Shown: positions 52,238-60,299 of the stretch, one piece after another
How positions within the stretch are numbered: position 1 is the first letter of the stretch
Layout of the letters: every line of letters starts with the position of its first letter
NCBI RefSeq assembly: GCF_016711335.1
Contig: NZ_JADJTF010000001.1
Location: 2,294,001-2,358,000, forward strand
Source: Thiofilum sp.
GTDB lineage: Bacteria; Pseudomonadota; Gammaproteobacteria; Thiotrichales; Thiotrichaceae
DNA: 64,000 nt
Reading direction: 5' to 3'
The notes under the pieces: generated by a model
Told to the model about the DNA's origin: nothing
Seen by the model: the letters and a program-made list of their open reading frames with translations, nothing else
Databases searched by the model: none
Position numbers and translations under genes: made by a program

Positions 52238-52807
52238 TTAAATTTGATTGCTTTGGTTTCTTTCAAAGATATATTTTTTAACCCAAGCGATTTGCTCCTC
52301 TGTATCAGGGACTACAATATTTCGGGCTTTACTCAGTATAGGGAAGATATTTTCAAAGGGAGTGTTCAATTGATGTAAAAGGCAAGCTGCAAATAATCCT
52401 GATCGACCTATTCCTGCACGACAATGAATAGCAACAGATTTATTTTGCATAAGCACATCATAAGCCTGATCAAGTATTAATGAAAATTCATTAATAGATG
52501 TCGGAGTGCCTCTATCAGCGATAGGTAATGAGAGAAACTTGATATTCACCTCGGCGCATAAATAGGGTTCTTGTTTTAACTCTAGCTCTCTAACCTCCTG
52601 CGGTTCAAGTAATGAAACTACGCAATCAATAGAGTTAGCTTTCCAAGCCATGATTTCTTCTTTTAACCACTCACCACCTTTTGGACGTGGCATAATAGCT
52701 AAGCGGAGCGGTTGAATATCGTTAATCCAATAGATAGAGGGAGAAAACACTATTTTTAACTCATAATAGTAGGTCTTTAAGAAAAATATACTGCTTATAG
52801 GCAGCAT
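52238..52807 (-). CDS. Dual-specificity-type protein phosphatase
   Basis: This 189-residue cysteine phosphatase has the signature H-C-x-x-G-x-x-R-S in VAIHCRAGIGRSGLFAACLL. The general-acid Asp region is earlier (SLPIADRGTPTSINEFSLIL). The opening (LRLAIMPRPKGGEWLKEEIM) fits small tyrosine/dual-specificity phosphatases that act on proteins or nucleotides. The first ~30 residues look non-homologous; the true start may be the ATG 38 codons in (MPRPKGGEWL). It lies 10 bases after the VWA gene on the same strand and may be a phosphorylation switch for it; that is inference. Confidence 0.85.
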   Translation of the reverse strand: MLPISSIFFLKTYYYELKIVFSPSIYWINDIQPLRLAIMPRPKGGEWLKEEIMAWKANSIDCVVSLLEPQEVRELELKQEPYLCAEVNIKFLSLPIADRGTPTSINEFSLILDQAYDVLMQNKSVAIHCRAGIGRSGLFAACLLHQLNTPFENIFPILSKARNIVVPDTEEQIAWVKKYIFERNQSNQI

Positions 52808-52817
52808 TTCAAAGTAT

Positions 52818-54113
52818 TCAATTCAACTGCACCCTAATTCCCCAAGGTACTCCCGCACTTCCTTTTACCAACCACAACACTGGATAATGCGGTACTATCT
52901 GCGGGAAAAAGCCCTGTGCATCAGTAAAGTAAATTACTATATCCGGCATGCGATCCTGTCGATTTACCCATTCAAACACTGGACGAAAATCAGTTGTTCC
53001 GCCCCCCGCAATCTCCGCAGGCAATACCACTTCCTCCCAAGGCTCAAATTGACGCGGAAACCCCGCCACTATCTCAGCATCACACGCAATCAGCGTAATT
53101 CCCGCCCGAATCTGCCCCTTTAGCGCATTAAGCTCGGCTAAACATTCCTGCAATTGCTCATGACTAATCGAGCCACTCACATCTACCGCTACCACTGCAT
53201 TAATCTGCTGACTTTTGAGACTCGGAAAAATCGCTGGATTTCCGCGCCGTGTCGAGGGACGAGTATAGCTATAGTCATCTCTCGCCATTCCGGTTAGATA
53301 ATGCGCTAACACACTGCGCCACGGTAAACGCGGTCGTAGCATCTCCTCAACTAAACGCTTCATCACTCCACTAAGCTTTCCGGCTTGCTCGGCTTGTTGA
53401 GCCGCTCCTGCTAGACGTTGTTGCCATTGCAGCGCCAGCTCTTCTACCTCGGCAGGGGTTAAAGGCGGTGGAGGATTGCCACCTAATGCCGAGGGATCAA
53501 ATTCAGGCGGTTGTTGCGAGCGTGCCGAGGGTGGATTAGGTTGTTCACCTTGTTCAGTGTCTTGCTTAGAAGGTGTTTGAGGTTTAGGTTGAGTATTGCG
53601 TTGATCGAGTGGATTAGATTGTGAGTGTTGACCCCCTTCATTAGGATTATCCTCTTTATCGTATAAATGCTGATCTAGCGTCTCAGACCTATCGTTATCG
53701 GCGATACAGGGATAAATCTCCTCGGCGGTCATTCCCACATATTGCTTAAGCATGATCATGCCGGGGGGCGGCTTTAAACCTTCATCCAGTAAAATCGGAT
53801 TGAGTGCATAATCACACGCTAAGTCCCAACGATGCTTCACGCGATGCTGGCGTCGTGCAAAATGCCCTAAAGCACAATGCAAGGCTTCATGCGCTAGCAC
53901 AAATTGCATTTCATCGGGGCGCAGCTCGGCAATATAGGCAGGGTTATAATAAAACTTACGTGCATCGGTTCCGGTGGTGACACACCATGAAGGATCGGCT
54001 GCTTGTAAGGGCAGGCGTAGCACTAAAGCACCTAAGAAGGGTTTATCTAAAATTAAACGGGTACGCGCTGCGACGATTTTGTCTTCAATGGCTTGGGGGG
54101 TGAGATCAGTCAT
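52818..54113 (-). CDS. VWA-like putative metallopeptidase (DUF2201 type)
   Basis: From ATG 54113 (MTDLTPQAIEDKIVAARTRL) the protein has 431 residues. The N-terminal part has a zinc-protease-like site HEALHCALGHFARR (H-E-x-x-H). A Pro/Gln-rich linker follows, then a C-terminal VWA-like domain with MIDAS VAVDVSGSISHEQLQECLAE and the later TDFRPVF. This is the DUF2201/VWA pair that accompanies a dedicated MoxR ATPase. The longer frame to 54188 overlaps the ATPase and is rejected. It overlaps the ATPase stop by 8 bases, so the two are coupled. Confidence 0.9.
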   Translation of the reverse strand: MTDLTPQAIEDKIVAARTRLILDKPFLGALVLRLPLQAADPSWCVTTGTDARKFYYNPAYIAELRPDEMQFVLAHEALHCALGHFARRQHRVKHRWDLACDYALNPILLDEGLKPPPGMIMLKQYVGMTAEEIYPCIADNDRSETLDQHLYDKEDNPNEGGQHSQSNPLDQRNTQPKPQTPSKQDTEQGEQPNPPSARSQQPPEFDPSALGGNPPPPLTPAEVEELALQWQQRLAGAAQQAEQAGKLSGVMKRLVEEMLRPRLPWRSVLAHYLTGMARDDYSYTRPSTRRGNPAIFPSLKSQQINAVVAVDVSGSISHEQLQECLAELNALKGQIRAGITLIACDAEIVAGFPRQFEPWEEVVLPAEIAGGGTTDFRPVFEWVNRQDRMPDIVIYFTDAQGFFPQIVPHYPVLWLVKGSAGVPWGIRVQLN

Positions 54114-55149
54114 AGAGCATGACATCGCCGATGGTTTCAGCCCATTGTGCAAAAGCAGGCACTGCAAAAATGCTATCACCCACTGCACGGAACATATCAG
54201 ACACCAACATCACCCCCATTTCACGTAAAGGTAGGGTTTTAGCATAAGTCAAAATATGTCCGTAGACTTCCAGCGCTGAGCTACTCCCTTTAGCGCGAAT
54301 CGCTCGCCCCACTAAAGCCGATGCAATGGCATATTGTAAATCAACCTCTTTAGGCGTTTTTACCGTTTCGCCGCGTAAAATAGCATCAAGATTGGGCATA
54401 TGATCAAGGTGATCAATAAAGGCTTTGAGTTCAATTCCAGCCGCTTGACCAATACAAGCTTGTAGAGTGGGGAGTAATAATTGCGGCGAGTGGGCAAACT
54501 TTTGTAAAGCGCGATGCGCAAATTCCCACGAGCGCGGGGTAGGGAAGGCTACGGGATTTTGGGCTGGATCAAATTTAAATAGTAATTCAGGGCGAAAACG
54601 TAAAAAGCCAATAATGCGTTCGTCTATACCACTGTGATACGCCCATGCCACCCAATCATCCAGATTAATATCCACTTCAAAATGTGAAAAACGATTAGCG
54701 AGGGGGGCGGGCATAGTATAGGTCACACCTCTATCACCCTGACGATTACCCGCCGCAAAAATAGCCCAACCTTCCGGCACAGTATAATCACCTAAACGTC
54801 GATCTAAGATTAGCTGATAAGCGGCGGCTGAGACACTCGGTACAGCGGAAGTAATTTCATCTAAGAATAAAATACCTTGTGCACCATGACGTTGTGTATT
54901 AGGGAGCATGGCAGGAATTGCCCATTCCACTAGCCCCTGCTCACGAAATGGAATACCCCGCAGATCACTAGGCTCCATTTGTGAGAGACGAATATCAATC
55001 ACAGCCACCTGATGGCGCTGTCCCACTTGTGCTACGATTTGCGATTTACCTACGCCGGGCGGTCCCCACAGCATCACCGGAGTATGACTACCGTGCAGGG
55101 TGGCCTCAAATTCTTTATCAAGTACTGCACTGAGCAATAATGGGCGCAT
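54106..55149 (-). CDS. MoxR-type AAA+ ATPase
   Basis: This 347-residue ATPase has Walker A MLWGPPGVGKSQIVAQVGQR and Walker B GILFLDEITSAVPSVSAAAY. Sensor 1 is WAIFAAGNRQGDRGVTYTMP, and the arginine finger region APLANRFSHFEVDI. It is distinct from the Bat-operon MoxR at 44172 and belongs with the downstream VWA-metallopeptidase-like protein. Such pairs act as ATP-driven chaperones for enzyme maturation. The target is unknown. ATG 55149 fits the domain start. Confidence 0.92.
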   Translation of the reverse strand: MRPLLLSAVLDKEFEATLHGSHTPVMLWGPPGVGKSQIVAQVGQRHQVAVIDIRLSQMEPSDLRGIPFREQGLVEWAIPAMLPNTQRHGAQGILFLDEITSAVPSVSAAAYQLILDRRLGDYTVPEGWAIFAAGNRQGDRGVTYTMPAPLANRFSHFEVDINLDDWVAWAYHSGIDERIIGFLRFRPELLFKFDPAQNPVAFPTPRSWEFAHRALQKFAHSPQLLLPTLQACIGQAAGIELKAFIDHLDHMPNLDAILRGETVKTPKEVDLQYAIASALVGRAIRAKGSSSALEVYGHILTYAKTLPLREMGVMLVSDMFRAVGDSIFAVPAFAQWAETIGDVMLYD

Positions 55150-55506
55150 GAATAATCCTTTAGCGAGTGGTCGGTAGCAGGTTTGAAGTTCGAGTATAAG
55201 CGTTGAGGGACAACGGTTGAAGTAAGCCCTTGGTAGAGTGCTCTATCCATTAGAGATAGTAAGTTTGAGTTAAAAGTAATCGTGTGTTTTTGGAGCAGTC
55301 TTGGCGGTAAGGATGCCGCCTTGAAGCGTACAAGGACGTATTTACAGCGTCTGCGGAGGAAATGCACGATTACTTTAGCTGGATACTTAGAAACAGTGTA
55401 AATCTATTGATCCAAGCTTTAAATAATGGACTTTGCCTGCAATATGTAGTGTGCTTTGGTATGCTTAATAGCGCTAGGCGTTAGAGCCTTTGTTTTAGGA
55501 TCGAGA
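55150..55506. other. Noncoding stretch holding a structured repeat and the ftsB promoter region
   Basis: There is no supported gene. A minus-strand frame here looks like a translated repeat, not a gene. The stretch should contain divergent promoters for the ATPase gene and for ftsB, but no -35/-10 pair stands out. The structured element at 55273-55376 is listed separately. Confidence 0.5.
55273..55376. repeat. 104-bp structured element with 12-bp terminal inverted repeats
   Basis: AAAGTAATCGTG at 55273-55284 pairs exactly with CACGATTACTTT at 55365-55376. Inside is a GC-rich hairpin (GGCGG...CCGCC near 55303-55320) and the partly self-complementary ACAAGGACGTATTTACAGCG. The dense nested pairing suggests a dispersed palindromic element (MITE/REP type) or a small structured RNA. 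Confidence 0.55.
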
Positions 55507-55854
55507 ATGAAGCTAACACCAATCATATTATGGGTGTTGGGGATTGTGCTGTTTGTATTTAGTATTCGGATTTGGGTAGGGTCGGGAAGCTATCCTGAAA
55601 TCTGGGAATTAGAGCAGCGTATTCAAACCCAACAAGATGAAAATCAGCAATTAGCCGAGCGTAATCGCCAATTACAAGCCGATGTCACCAGTATTACGCA
55701 AGATAATGACACGATTGAGGATTATGCACGCAGTGAGTTAGGGATGGTTAAACAAAGCGAAACATTTTATCAGGTGATTCTTAAAAACCAGCCTGAAACC
55801 CCAATGTTAGCGCCTGCTCCTACCAATACCACTACTGGAGTACGTGTTGAGTAA
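55507..55854 (+). CDS. ftsB: Cell division protein FtsB
   Basis: FtsB bridges FtsL and FtsQ in the divisome. From ATG 55507 it has 115 residues: a short cytoplasmic start, one helix (IILWVLGIVLFVFSIRIW), a periplasmic coiled coil (ELEQRIQTQQDENQQLAERN) and the conserved ARSELGMVKQSETFYQV. The frame extends upstream to 55456, but the family start is the later ATG. Gene order ftsB-ispD matches E. coli. It overlaps ispD by 11 bases. Confidence 0.93.
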   Translation: MKLTPIILWVLGIVLFVFSIRIWVGSGSYPEIWELEQRIQTQQDENQQLAERNRQLQADVTSITQDNDTIEDYARSELGMVKQSETFYQVILKNQPETPMLAPAPTNTTTGVRVE

Positions 55855-56560
55855 TACTAAAGCATGGGTAGTGATTCCCGCTGCGGGGGTCGGTAAGCGT
55901 ATGCAAGCGGATCGTCCCAAACAATACTTAACCCTGCGCGGCAAAACGGTGCTAGAGCACACACTCGATTGTTTTGTCGAGCATGCAGTCATTGCCGGAA
56001 TCGTGGTCGTGGTCAGTGCGGATGATCCGTATTGGGGGCACTTAGAATTTGGGCACACCATTACACCGATTTTTCGTGCTGAAGGCGGTAAGGAGCGAGC
56101 CGATTCAGTGCTAAGTGGTTTGCGCTATTTAAGCGAGGTATTGCATCTAGAAGATGAAACCCTAGTATTAGTACATGATGCGGCACGTCCTTGCTTGAGC
56201 CAGACCGATCTCAATCACTTGGTAGCAGTAGCACAGCAAAACCCAGCGGGTGCATTATTAGGCTATCCAGTACGTGACACTATGAAGCGAGCGACAGAGC
56301 AGAGTTTAGTAGTACATACCGAACCTAGAGACAGACTATGGCATGCTTTGACCCCACAAGCCGCTCCTTTAGGGGTAATCAAACAAGCATTGGAACAGGG
56401 CTTAGCGGCGGGAACAGCGATTACGGATGAAGCCTCAGCGCTAGAGTCTTTAGGCTTAAAGCCCCAGCTAGTGGAGGGCGATGCTTGGAATATTAAAATT
56501 ACTCGCCCTAGTGATTTAGCTTTAGCAGAAATATTGCTGCAATTAAGAGAAGGGGACTAA
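55844..56560 (+). CDS. ispD: 2-C-methyl-D-erythritol 4-phosphate cytidylyltransferase IspD
   Basis: IspD joins CTP with MEP in the non-mevalonate isoprenoid route. The 238-residue protein has the nucleotide-binding start AWVVIPAAGVGKRMQADRPK with QYL, the active region VLVHDAARPCLS, and RDRLWHALTPQAAPLGVI with later ITDEASALESLG. It starts at GTG 55844 inside the ftsB end (overlap 11 bases), so translation is coupled. IspF, the enzyme two steps on, is encoded three genes downstream. Confidence 0.96.
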   Translation: MLSNTKAWVVIPAAGVGKRMQADRPKQYLTLRGKTVLEHTLDCFVEHAVIAGIVVVVSADDPYWGHLEFGHTITPIFRAEGGKERADSVLSGLRYLSEVLHLEDETLVLVHDAARPCLSQTDLNHLVAVAQQNPAGALLGYPVRDTMKRATEQSLVVHTEPRDRLWHALTPQAAPLGVIKQALEQGLAAGTAITDEASALESLGLKPQLVEGDAWNIKITRPSDLALAEILLQLREGD

Positions 56561-56563
56561 GGC

Positions 56564-57151
56564 GTGAAGAGCGTATTGATTTTGTATTACAGCCGTCAAG
56601 GTAATACCGCAGCTATGGCGCACTCTATTGCGCGTGGGGTGGAGTCTGTCGCTGGGTGTGAGGCTAAACTGCGTACAGTGCCAGAGGTATCGACGGTGTG
56701 TGAAGCAGTGGAAGATACTATTCCCGCTTCAGGTGCACCTTATGTCAGTTTAGAGGATTTAAAGCACTGTGCTGCGCTAGCTCTAGGTAGTCCGGGGCGC
56801 TTTGGCAATATGGCAGCCCCCTTAAAGTATTTTTGGGAGCAGACCAGTAGTTTATGGTTAGCGGGAGCCTTGATCGATAAACCAGCCGCTGTGTTTACCT
56901 CAACTTCTAGTTTGCATGGTGGACAAGAAAGCACTTTATTATCCATGATGTTACCGCTATTGCATCATGGTATGGTGATTTTGGGTTTGCCGTATTCTAA
57001 TGCGGATTTAATCAGTACCCAAAGCGGTGGTGCGCCCTATGGTGCTACTCATGTATCGGGGGGCGATAGTAAGCGTCCTTTAAGTGATGAAGAAAAGCGT
57101 TTATGCACCGCTTTAGGTAAGCGCTTAGCAATAATGGCAACGAAATTATGA
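56564..57151 (+). CDS. wrbA: WrbA-family NAD(P)H:quinone oxidoreductase
   Basis: This 195-residue flavodoxin-fold protein has the FMN phosphate loop LILYYSRQGNTAAMAHSIAR and the region ALGSPGRFGNMAAPLKYFWE. FTSTSSLHGGQESTLLSMML and GAPYGATHVSGGDSKRPLSD are WrbA hallmarks. WrbA enzymes reduce quinones by two electrons. The gene begins 3 bases after ispD (GTG 56564) and overlaps the DUF2069 gene by 4 bases. WrbA next to DUF2069 is a common gammaproteobacterial arrangement. Confidence 0.93.
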   Translation: MKSVLILYYSRQGNTAAMAHSIARGVESVAGCEAKLRTVPEVSTVCEAVEDTIPASGAPYVSLEDLKHCAALALGSPGRFGNMAAPLKYFWEQTSSLWLAGALIDKPAAVFTSTSSLHGGQESTLLSMMLPLLHHGMVILGLPYSNADLISTQSGGAPYGATHVSGGDSKRPLSDEEKRLCTALGKRLAIMATKL

Positions 57152-57513
57152 TTAGTATTCCTTGGTATTGGAAAGCCTTAAGTTTAAGCGGCTTATTAGG
57201 CTTAATAGCCTTAATATTAATTTGGAATACTCAATTAGCTACGGTGCAATATGTACCTCTAGCGTTGGAGTTGAGTCTATTATTAATTCCTTTAGTAGTT
57301 TTAGTACGTGGTGTGATACAAAACTCCGGTAAAGCTTATGTCTATGCTATTTTAATTTCCTTAGTATATGTAACCTTAGGCTTTTTGAGTACTGGAGCCG
57401 AGCCTATATACGGTTATAGTATGATTGTATTGAGTATTGTTTTATATGGTGGCAGCTTTATGTGTGCCAAAATGATTAGCCGTCATAATAAAGCCTTAGC
57501 TTTACAACAATAG
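57148..57513 (+). CDS. DUF2069 membrane protein
   Basis: This 121-residue protein has four predicted helices (LSLSGLLGLIALILIWNT, VPLALELSLLLIPLVVLV, YAILISLVYVTLGFLS, YGYSMIVLSIVLYGGSFM), the DUF2069 pattern. Function unknown. Its start overlaps the wrbA stop by 4 bases, and the same pairing occurs in many gammaproteobacteria. Confidence 0.88.
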   Translation: MISIPWYWKALSLSGLLGLIALILIWNTQLATVQYVPLALELSLLLIPLVVLVRGVIQNSGKAYVYAILISLVYVTLGFLSTGAEPIYGYSMIVLSIVLYGGSFMCAKMISRHNKALALQQ

Positions 57514-57530
57514 CAAGATGTAGGTGCAGT

Positions 57531-58004
57531 ATGAGAATAGGACATGGTTATGATGTACACGCTTTTAGGGAGGGAGATTTTATTGTCTTAGGTGGGGTGC
57601 AAATACCCCATACTCATGCTTTTAAAGCACATTCTGATGGTGATGTATTAATTCATGCCATTTGTGATGCTTTATTAGGAGCTTGTGCTTTAGGGGATAT
57701 TGGCAAACATTTTCCTGATACCGCGAGTGAATATAAAAATATTGATAGCCGTATTTTATTACGCCATGTGTTTAGTTTGGTACAGGAAAAAGGTTATAAG
57801 CTAGGTAATTTAGACGGCACTATTATTGCCCAAGCCCCTAAAATGGCTCCGCATATTAATGCTATGCGAGAGAGTTTAGCGGCTGATTTGCAATGCTCGA
57901 TTGAGCAAATTAATGTTAAAGCTACTACGACGGAGCGTTTGGGATTTGAAGGACGGAAGGAAGGTATTTCAGCTCATGCAGTGGTTTTATTATTAATCAC
58001 TTGA
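57531..58004 (+). CDS. ispF: 2-C-methyl-D-erythritol 2,4-cyclodiphosphate synthase IspF
   Basis: IspF cyclises CDP-ME-2-phosphate to MEcPP. The 157-residue protein has the family motifs: RIGHGYDVHAFREGDFIVLG (metal Asp and His), HSDGDVLIHAICDALLGACA with LGDIGKHFPDT, and the C-terminal INVKATTTERLGFEGRKEGI. The length is normal. It closes the ftsB-ispD-wrbA-DUF2069-ispF operon. Confidence 0.97.
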   Translation: MRIGHGYDVHAFREGDFIVLGGVQIPHTHAFKAHSDGDVLIHAICDALLGACALGDIGKHFPDTASEYKNIDSRILLRHVFSLVQEKGYKLGNLDGTIIAQAPKMAPHINAMRESLAADLQCSIEQINVKATTTERLGFEGRKEGISAHAVVLLLIT

Positions 58005-58010
58005 GCTATG

Positions 58011-58044
58011 GAATGTTCTACCTAGTTGAATAGATAGAACATTC
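58011..58044. terminator. Hairpin between ispF and the convergent Cache gene
   Basis: GAATGTTCTA and TAGAACATTC form a 10-bp perfect stem with a 14-base loop, 6 bases after ispF and 11 bases before the end of the convergent gene. It can stop both transcripts, although the T run is weak. Confidence 0.55.
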
Positions 58045-58055
58045 AATCAGTGTGA

Positions 58056-58517
58056 TTATTGAGCCGCGTAAGCGCCTACACCACAGAAAAAGCCTTTATC
58101 GTTTTTCATTACATAGCTTTTCTTAGCTTTTAGGTCTTCAGTTCCGGGATAAGGCCATTTGTATTCAACCCAGCCTTTGCCCGCTTCGGATTTAGCCATA
58201 TCGATCATATTGAGGAACAGTTTATCGCCGTATTTATCGAAGTCTTTCATATTTTGACCGACTAATTCAGGCTTTACTGCATGAGATAACATTTTGCCTT
58301 CTAAATCCATACAAAATACGTATAGATCTTTTTCTTGATAGCCACCCGCTTTATCAGCGAATACAGTGAAAGCTTCTTCACCTTTTTCATTCACTAATGT
58401 AGCGGCTTTTTCACTCATCGCTTGCGCTTCAGCTTCCGTACCCATTTCATCCGCAGCTAACACATTAAGACTGAATGCAGTTAATGCAACACCTAAAACA
58501 TAGGTCAGTTTTTTCAT
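58056..58517 (-). CDS. Exported single-Cache-domain protein
   Basis: This 153-residue protein has a signal peptide (LTYVLGVALTAFSLNVLA, then ADEMGTEAEA). One small Cache-type ligand-binding domain follows: AFTVFADKAGGYQEKDLYVF, CMDLEGKMLSHAVKPELVGQ, NMKDFDKYG and KGWVEYKWPYP. Free periplasmic Cache proteins bind small ligands such as organic acids. The two cysteines (VFCMD, FFCGV) could pair. GGAGCC lies upstream of the start. The ligand is unknown. Confidence 0.85.
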   Translation of the reverse strand: MKKLTYVLGVALTAFSLNVLAADEMGTEAEAQAMSEKAATLVNEKGEEAFTVFADKAGGYQEKDLYVFCMDLEGKMLSHAVKPELVGQNMKDFDKYGDKLFLNMIDMAKSEAGKGWVEYKWPYPGTEDLKAKKSYVMKNDKGFFCGVGAYAAQ

Positions 58518-58814
58518 TAGAAGGCTCCTCCTTCAGTTAATCAATCCTACTAGCAGCACTACACCACTACAGTGCAATGCCTAAAAAACTCTCTCTCAAG
58601 TCTTGAACAGAGTGTAGCGTAGTTTAGATTTTTTTAAAGAGGAATTACCTGAAATAGTCGACAATTTTATTAATTGGTTAATTATTAAAACCTATGGAAG
58701 GGCTTTGGAAAGAGCTTAGTTGATTTTGCAAGGGAGTACATCAAAAATATTGTCAACAATAACCGTAACTATTGAGACAAGAGCTAGTCCTCAAAGTAGG
58801 CTAGCTCCTGAGTT
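58518..58814. other. Noncoding stretch
   Basis: No gene is supported. It holds the upstream region of the Cache gene and, at 58781-58807, a GAGCTAG/CTAGCTC hairpin (7 bp) just past the end of the SPFH gene. The hairpin may be that gene's terminator on the minus strand. Confidence 0.45.
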
Positions 58815-59987
58815 TTACGGTGTTTTGGTAGTGTCAGTCAGATGCACCATTTGATGCATCACACTATCTAAGCCGCCATACACATTAAGATTTTGCACAT
58901 TCGCGGTAATTTTTTCTAAAATTTCCAGCTCTTTCAAGCGCAATAGAATCGGATTACCTTCCATGACTTTGGCGGTGTTATGCAAGGAGCGCGTAGCCTG
59001 AGTTTCTTCACGACGTTTAATTAAATTAGCCTCAGCCTTTTTCTGTGCTTCCACTACTTCAGCTAAAATCGCTTTCATATCACCGGGTAAAATAATATCG
59101 CGTGCCCCAACACTTTTTAAGTTAAGACCGTACTCAGTGCATTTACTGCTGGCAATAGTGAGCACCTGTTGATTTAATAGATTTTTATCTTCTAATAACT
59201 CGTCCAAAGTTTGCGTTGATACCACACTGCGCAAAGCTAATTGCAATTCACGATATAAAAAGTCATGGACGTCAGCTAAGGCGGTTTTTACCAGCATAGG
59301 TTCTTGGATTAACCAAGTAGCTGATAAATTAATGCGTAAGCTCACTCGATCCTTAGTCAAAATTTCTTGACCATTGATTTCCATATTTTGCAGGCGCAAG
59401 TCCATTTGTTGCACTACTAAGCGTCGATTGAATGTCCACCATGCATGTTGACCACTCTTGAGAATGCTATATTGTTGTCCGTCAACCTCCAAAAATCCCA
59501 TGTGACCTTCTGGAATAATGGTGGATTGCACAGCCATATTAGCGGCACGCATGACTATAGTATCTTTGCTACTTAAAATCAGACGCGCTAAAGAGGGCGG
59601 AATAGTAAATTCATCTGTAATATCCAACCATTCAAAGGTTATAGGCTTATTAGGTTTCCAATAAGCGCCTTGACGTGCGGGAGGCAATAAGTCTTTCAGT
59701 ACTTTATTTTGATACACTAGCCCTACTTGGTGCATAGTGGTTGACCACTCAACCACATAATCTTTGAAAGCACTAGGGTAGTGAGCCATCAGATCTAACA
59801 CTTTTTCATCCGTAATCGGCTTTAAAGCTCCGCTAGTATCATAGAGTTGCAGGCTATAGTTGCCCTCCCAGAACCAAAAACTATAAACGCCAGACGTTAA
59901 AATACGTTGAAATTGTTGATCACGATACAAAAGACCTAACTGTCCTTCCGGCACAGTTACCTGTTGTTTTAATTGTAAAAAGCTCAT
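58815..59987 (-). CDS. SPFH-domain (slipin/stomatin-like) protein
   Basis: This 390-residue protein has two related N-terminal beta modules (VTVPEGQLGLLYRDQQFQRI and TIIPEGHMGFLEVDGQQYSI). The SPFH core follows (LTKDRVSLRINLSATWLIQE, then LYRELQLALRSVVSTQTLDE and LNLKSVGARDIILPGDMKAI), and a helical tail. SPFH proteins scaffold membrane microdomains; this one has no clear membrane helix and may attach peripherally. A duplicated N-terminal module is not usual for short slipins. It is a single gene with free upstream DNA. Confidence 0.85.
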   Translation of the reverse strand: MSFLQLKQQVTVPEGQLGLLYRDQQFQRILTSGVYSFWFWEGNYSLQLYDTSGALKPITDEKVLDLMAHYPSAFKDYVVEWSTTMHQVGLVYQNKVLKDLLPPARQGAYWKPNKPITFEWLDITDEFTIPPSLARLILSSKDTIVMRAANMAVQSTIIPEGHMGFLEVDGQQYSILKSGQHAWWTFNRRLVVQQMDLRLQNMEINGQEILTKDRVSLRINLSATWLIQEPMLVKTALADVHDFLYRELQLALRSVVSTQTLDELLEDKNLLNQQVLTIASSKCTEYGLNLKSVGARDIILPGDMKAILAEVVEAQKKAEANLIKRREETQATRSLHNTAKVMEGNPILLRLKELEILEKITANVQNLNVYGGLDSVMHQMVHLTDTTKTP

Positions 59988-60293
59988 GTTTGATTCCTTA
60001 ACAACACTTAGGCAAGTTTATGTTTGTCCTAGCTGTAAAATAATAATGTTTGAAGGAATATAAGCAGATGTCGTGCCAATGGTTATTGGTTAGTAATCAT
60101 AGACTGATAAGTAGTTGTTTACTTAGGGTATATTTATTTGTATGGGAAAATGATTAGGGTATTTTAGTGCTAAAGACTATTAGCAAGAAAGCTTTAAGCT
60201 ATCTTAAAAGATAGCAGCTATTTGAAAGACCATAGAAAGGACAGGTGAGAGGAGGAGAGCAAGAGTATAACTACAAGGTAGCGCAAAAACGCA
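59988..60293. other. Noncoding AT-rich stretch with a palindrome
   Basis: No gene is supported. GCTATCTTAAAAGATAGC at 60198-60215 is a near-perfect palindrome. The stretch includes the upstream region of the SPFH gene, and downstream a terminator of the exopolysaccharide operon begins at 60276. Confidence 0.5.
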
Positions 60294-60299
60294 CTACCT
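60276..60299 (-). terminator. Terminator of the exopolysaccharide operon
   Basis: On the minus strand AGGTAGTGCG and TGCGCTACCT pair over 10 bp (two wobble pairs) around a TTTT loop. The hairpin includes the stop codon of the O-antigen ligase gene. The following T run is broken, so efficiency is uncertain. Confidence 0.45.

Noticed and set aside
55074..55367. 97-codon minus-strand ORF
   Set aside because: It covers the start of the ATPase gene and the palindromic element; the product looks like a translated repeat.
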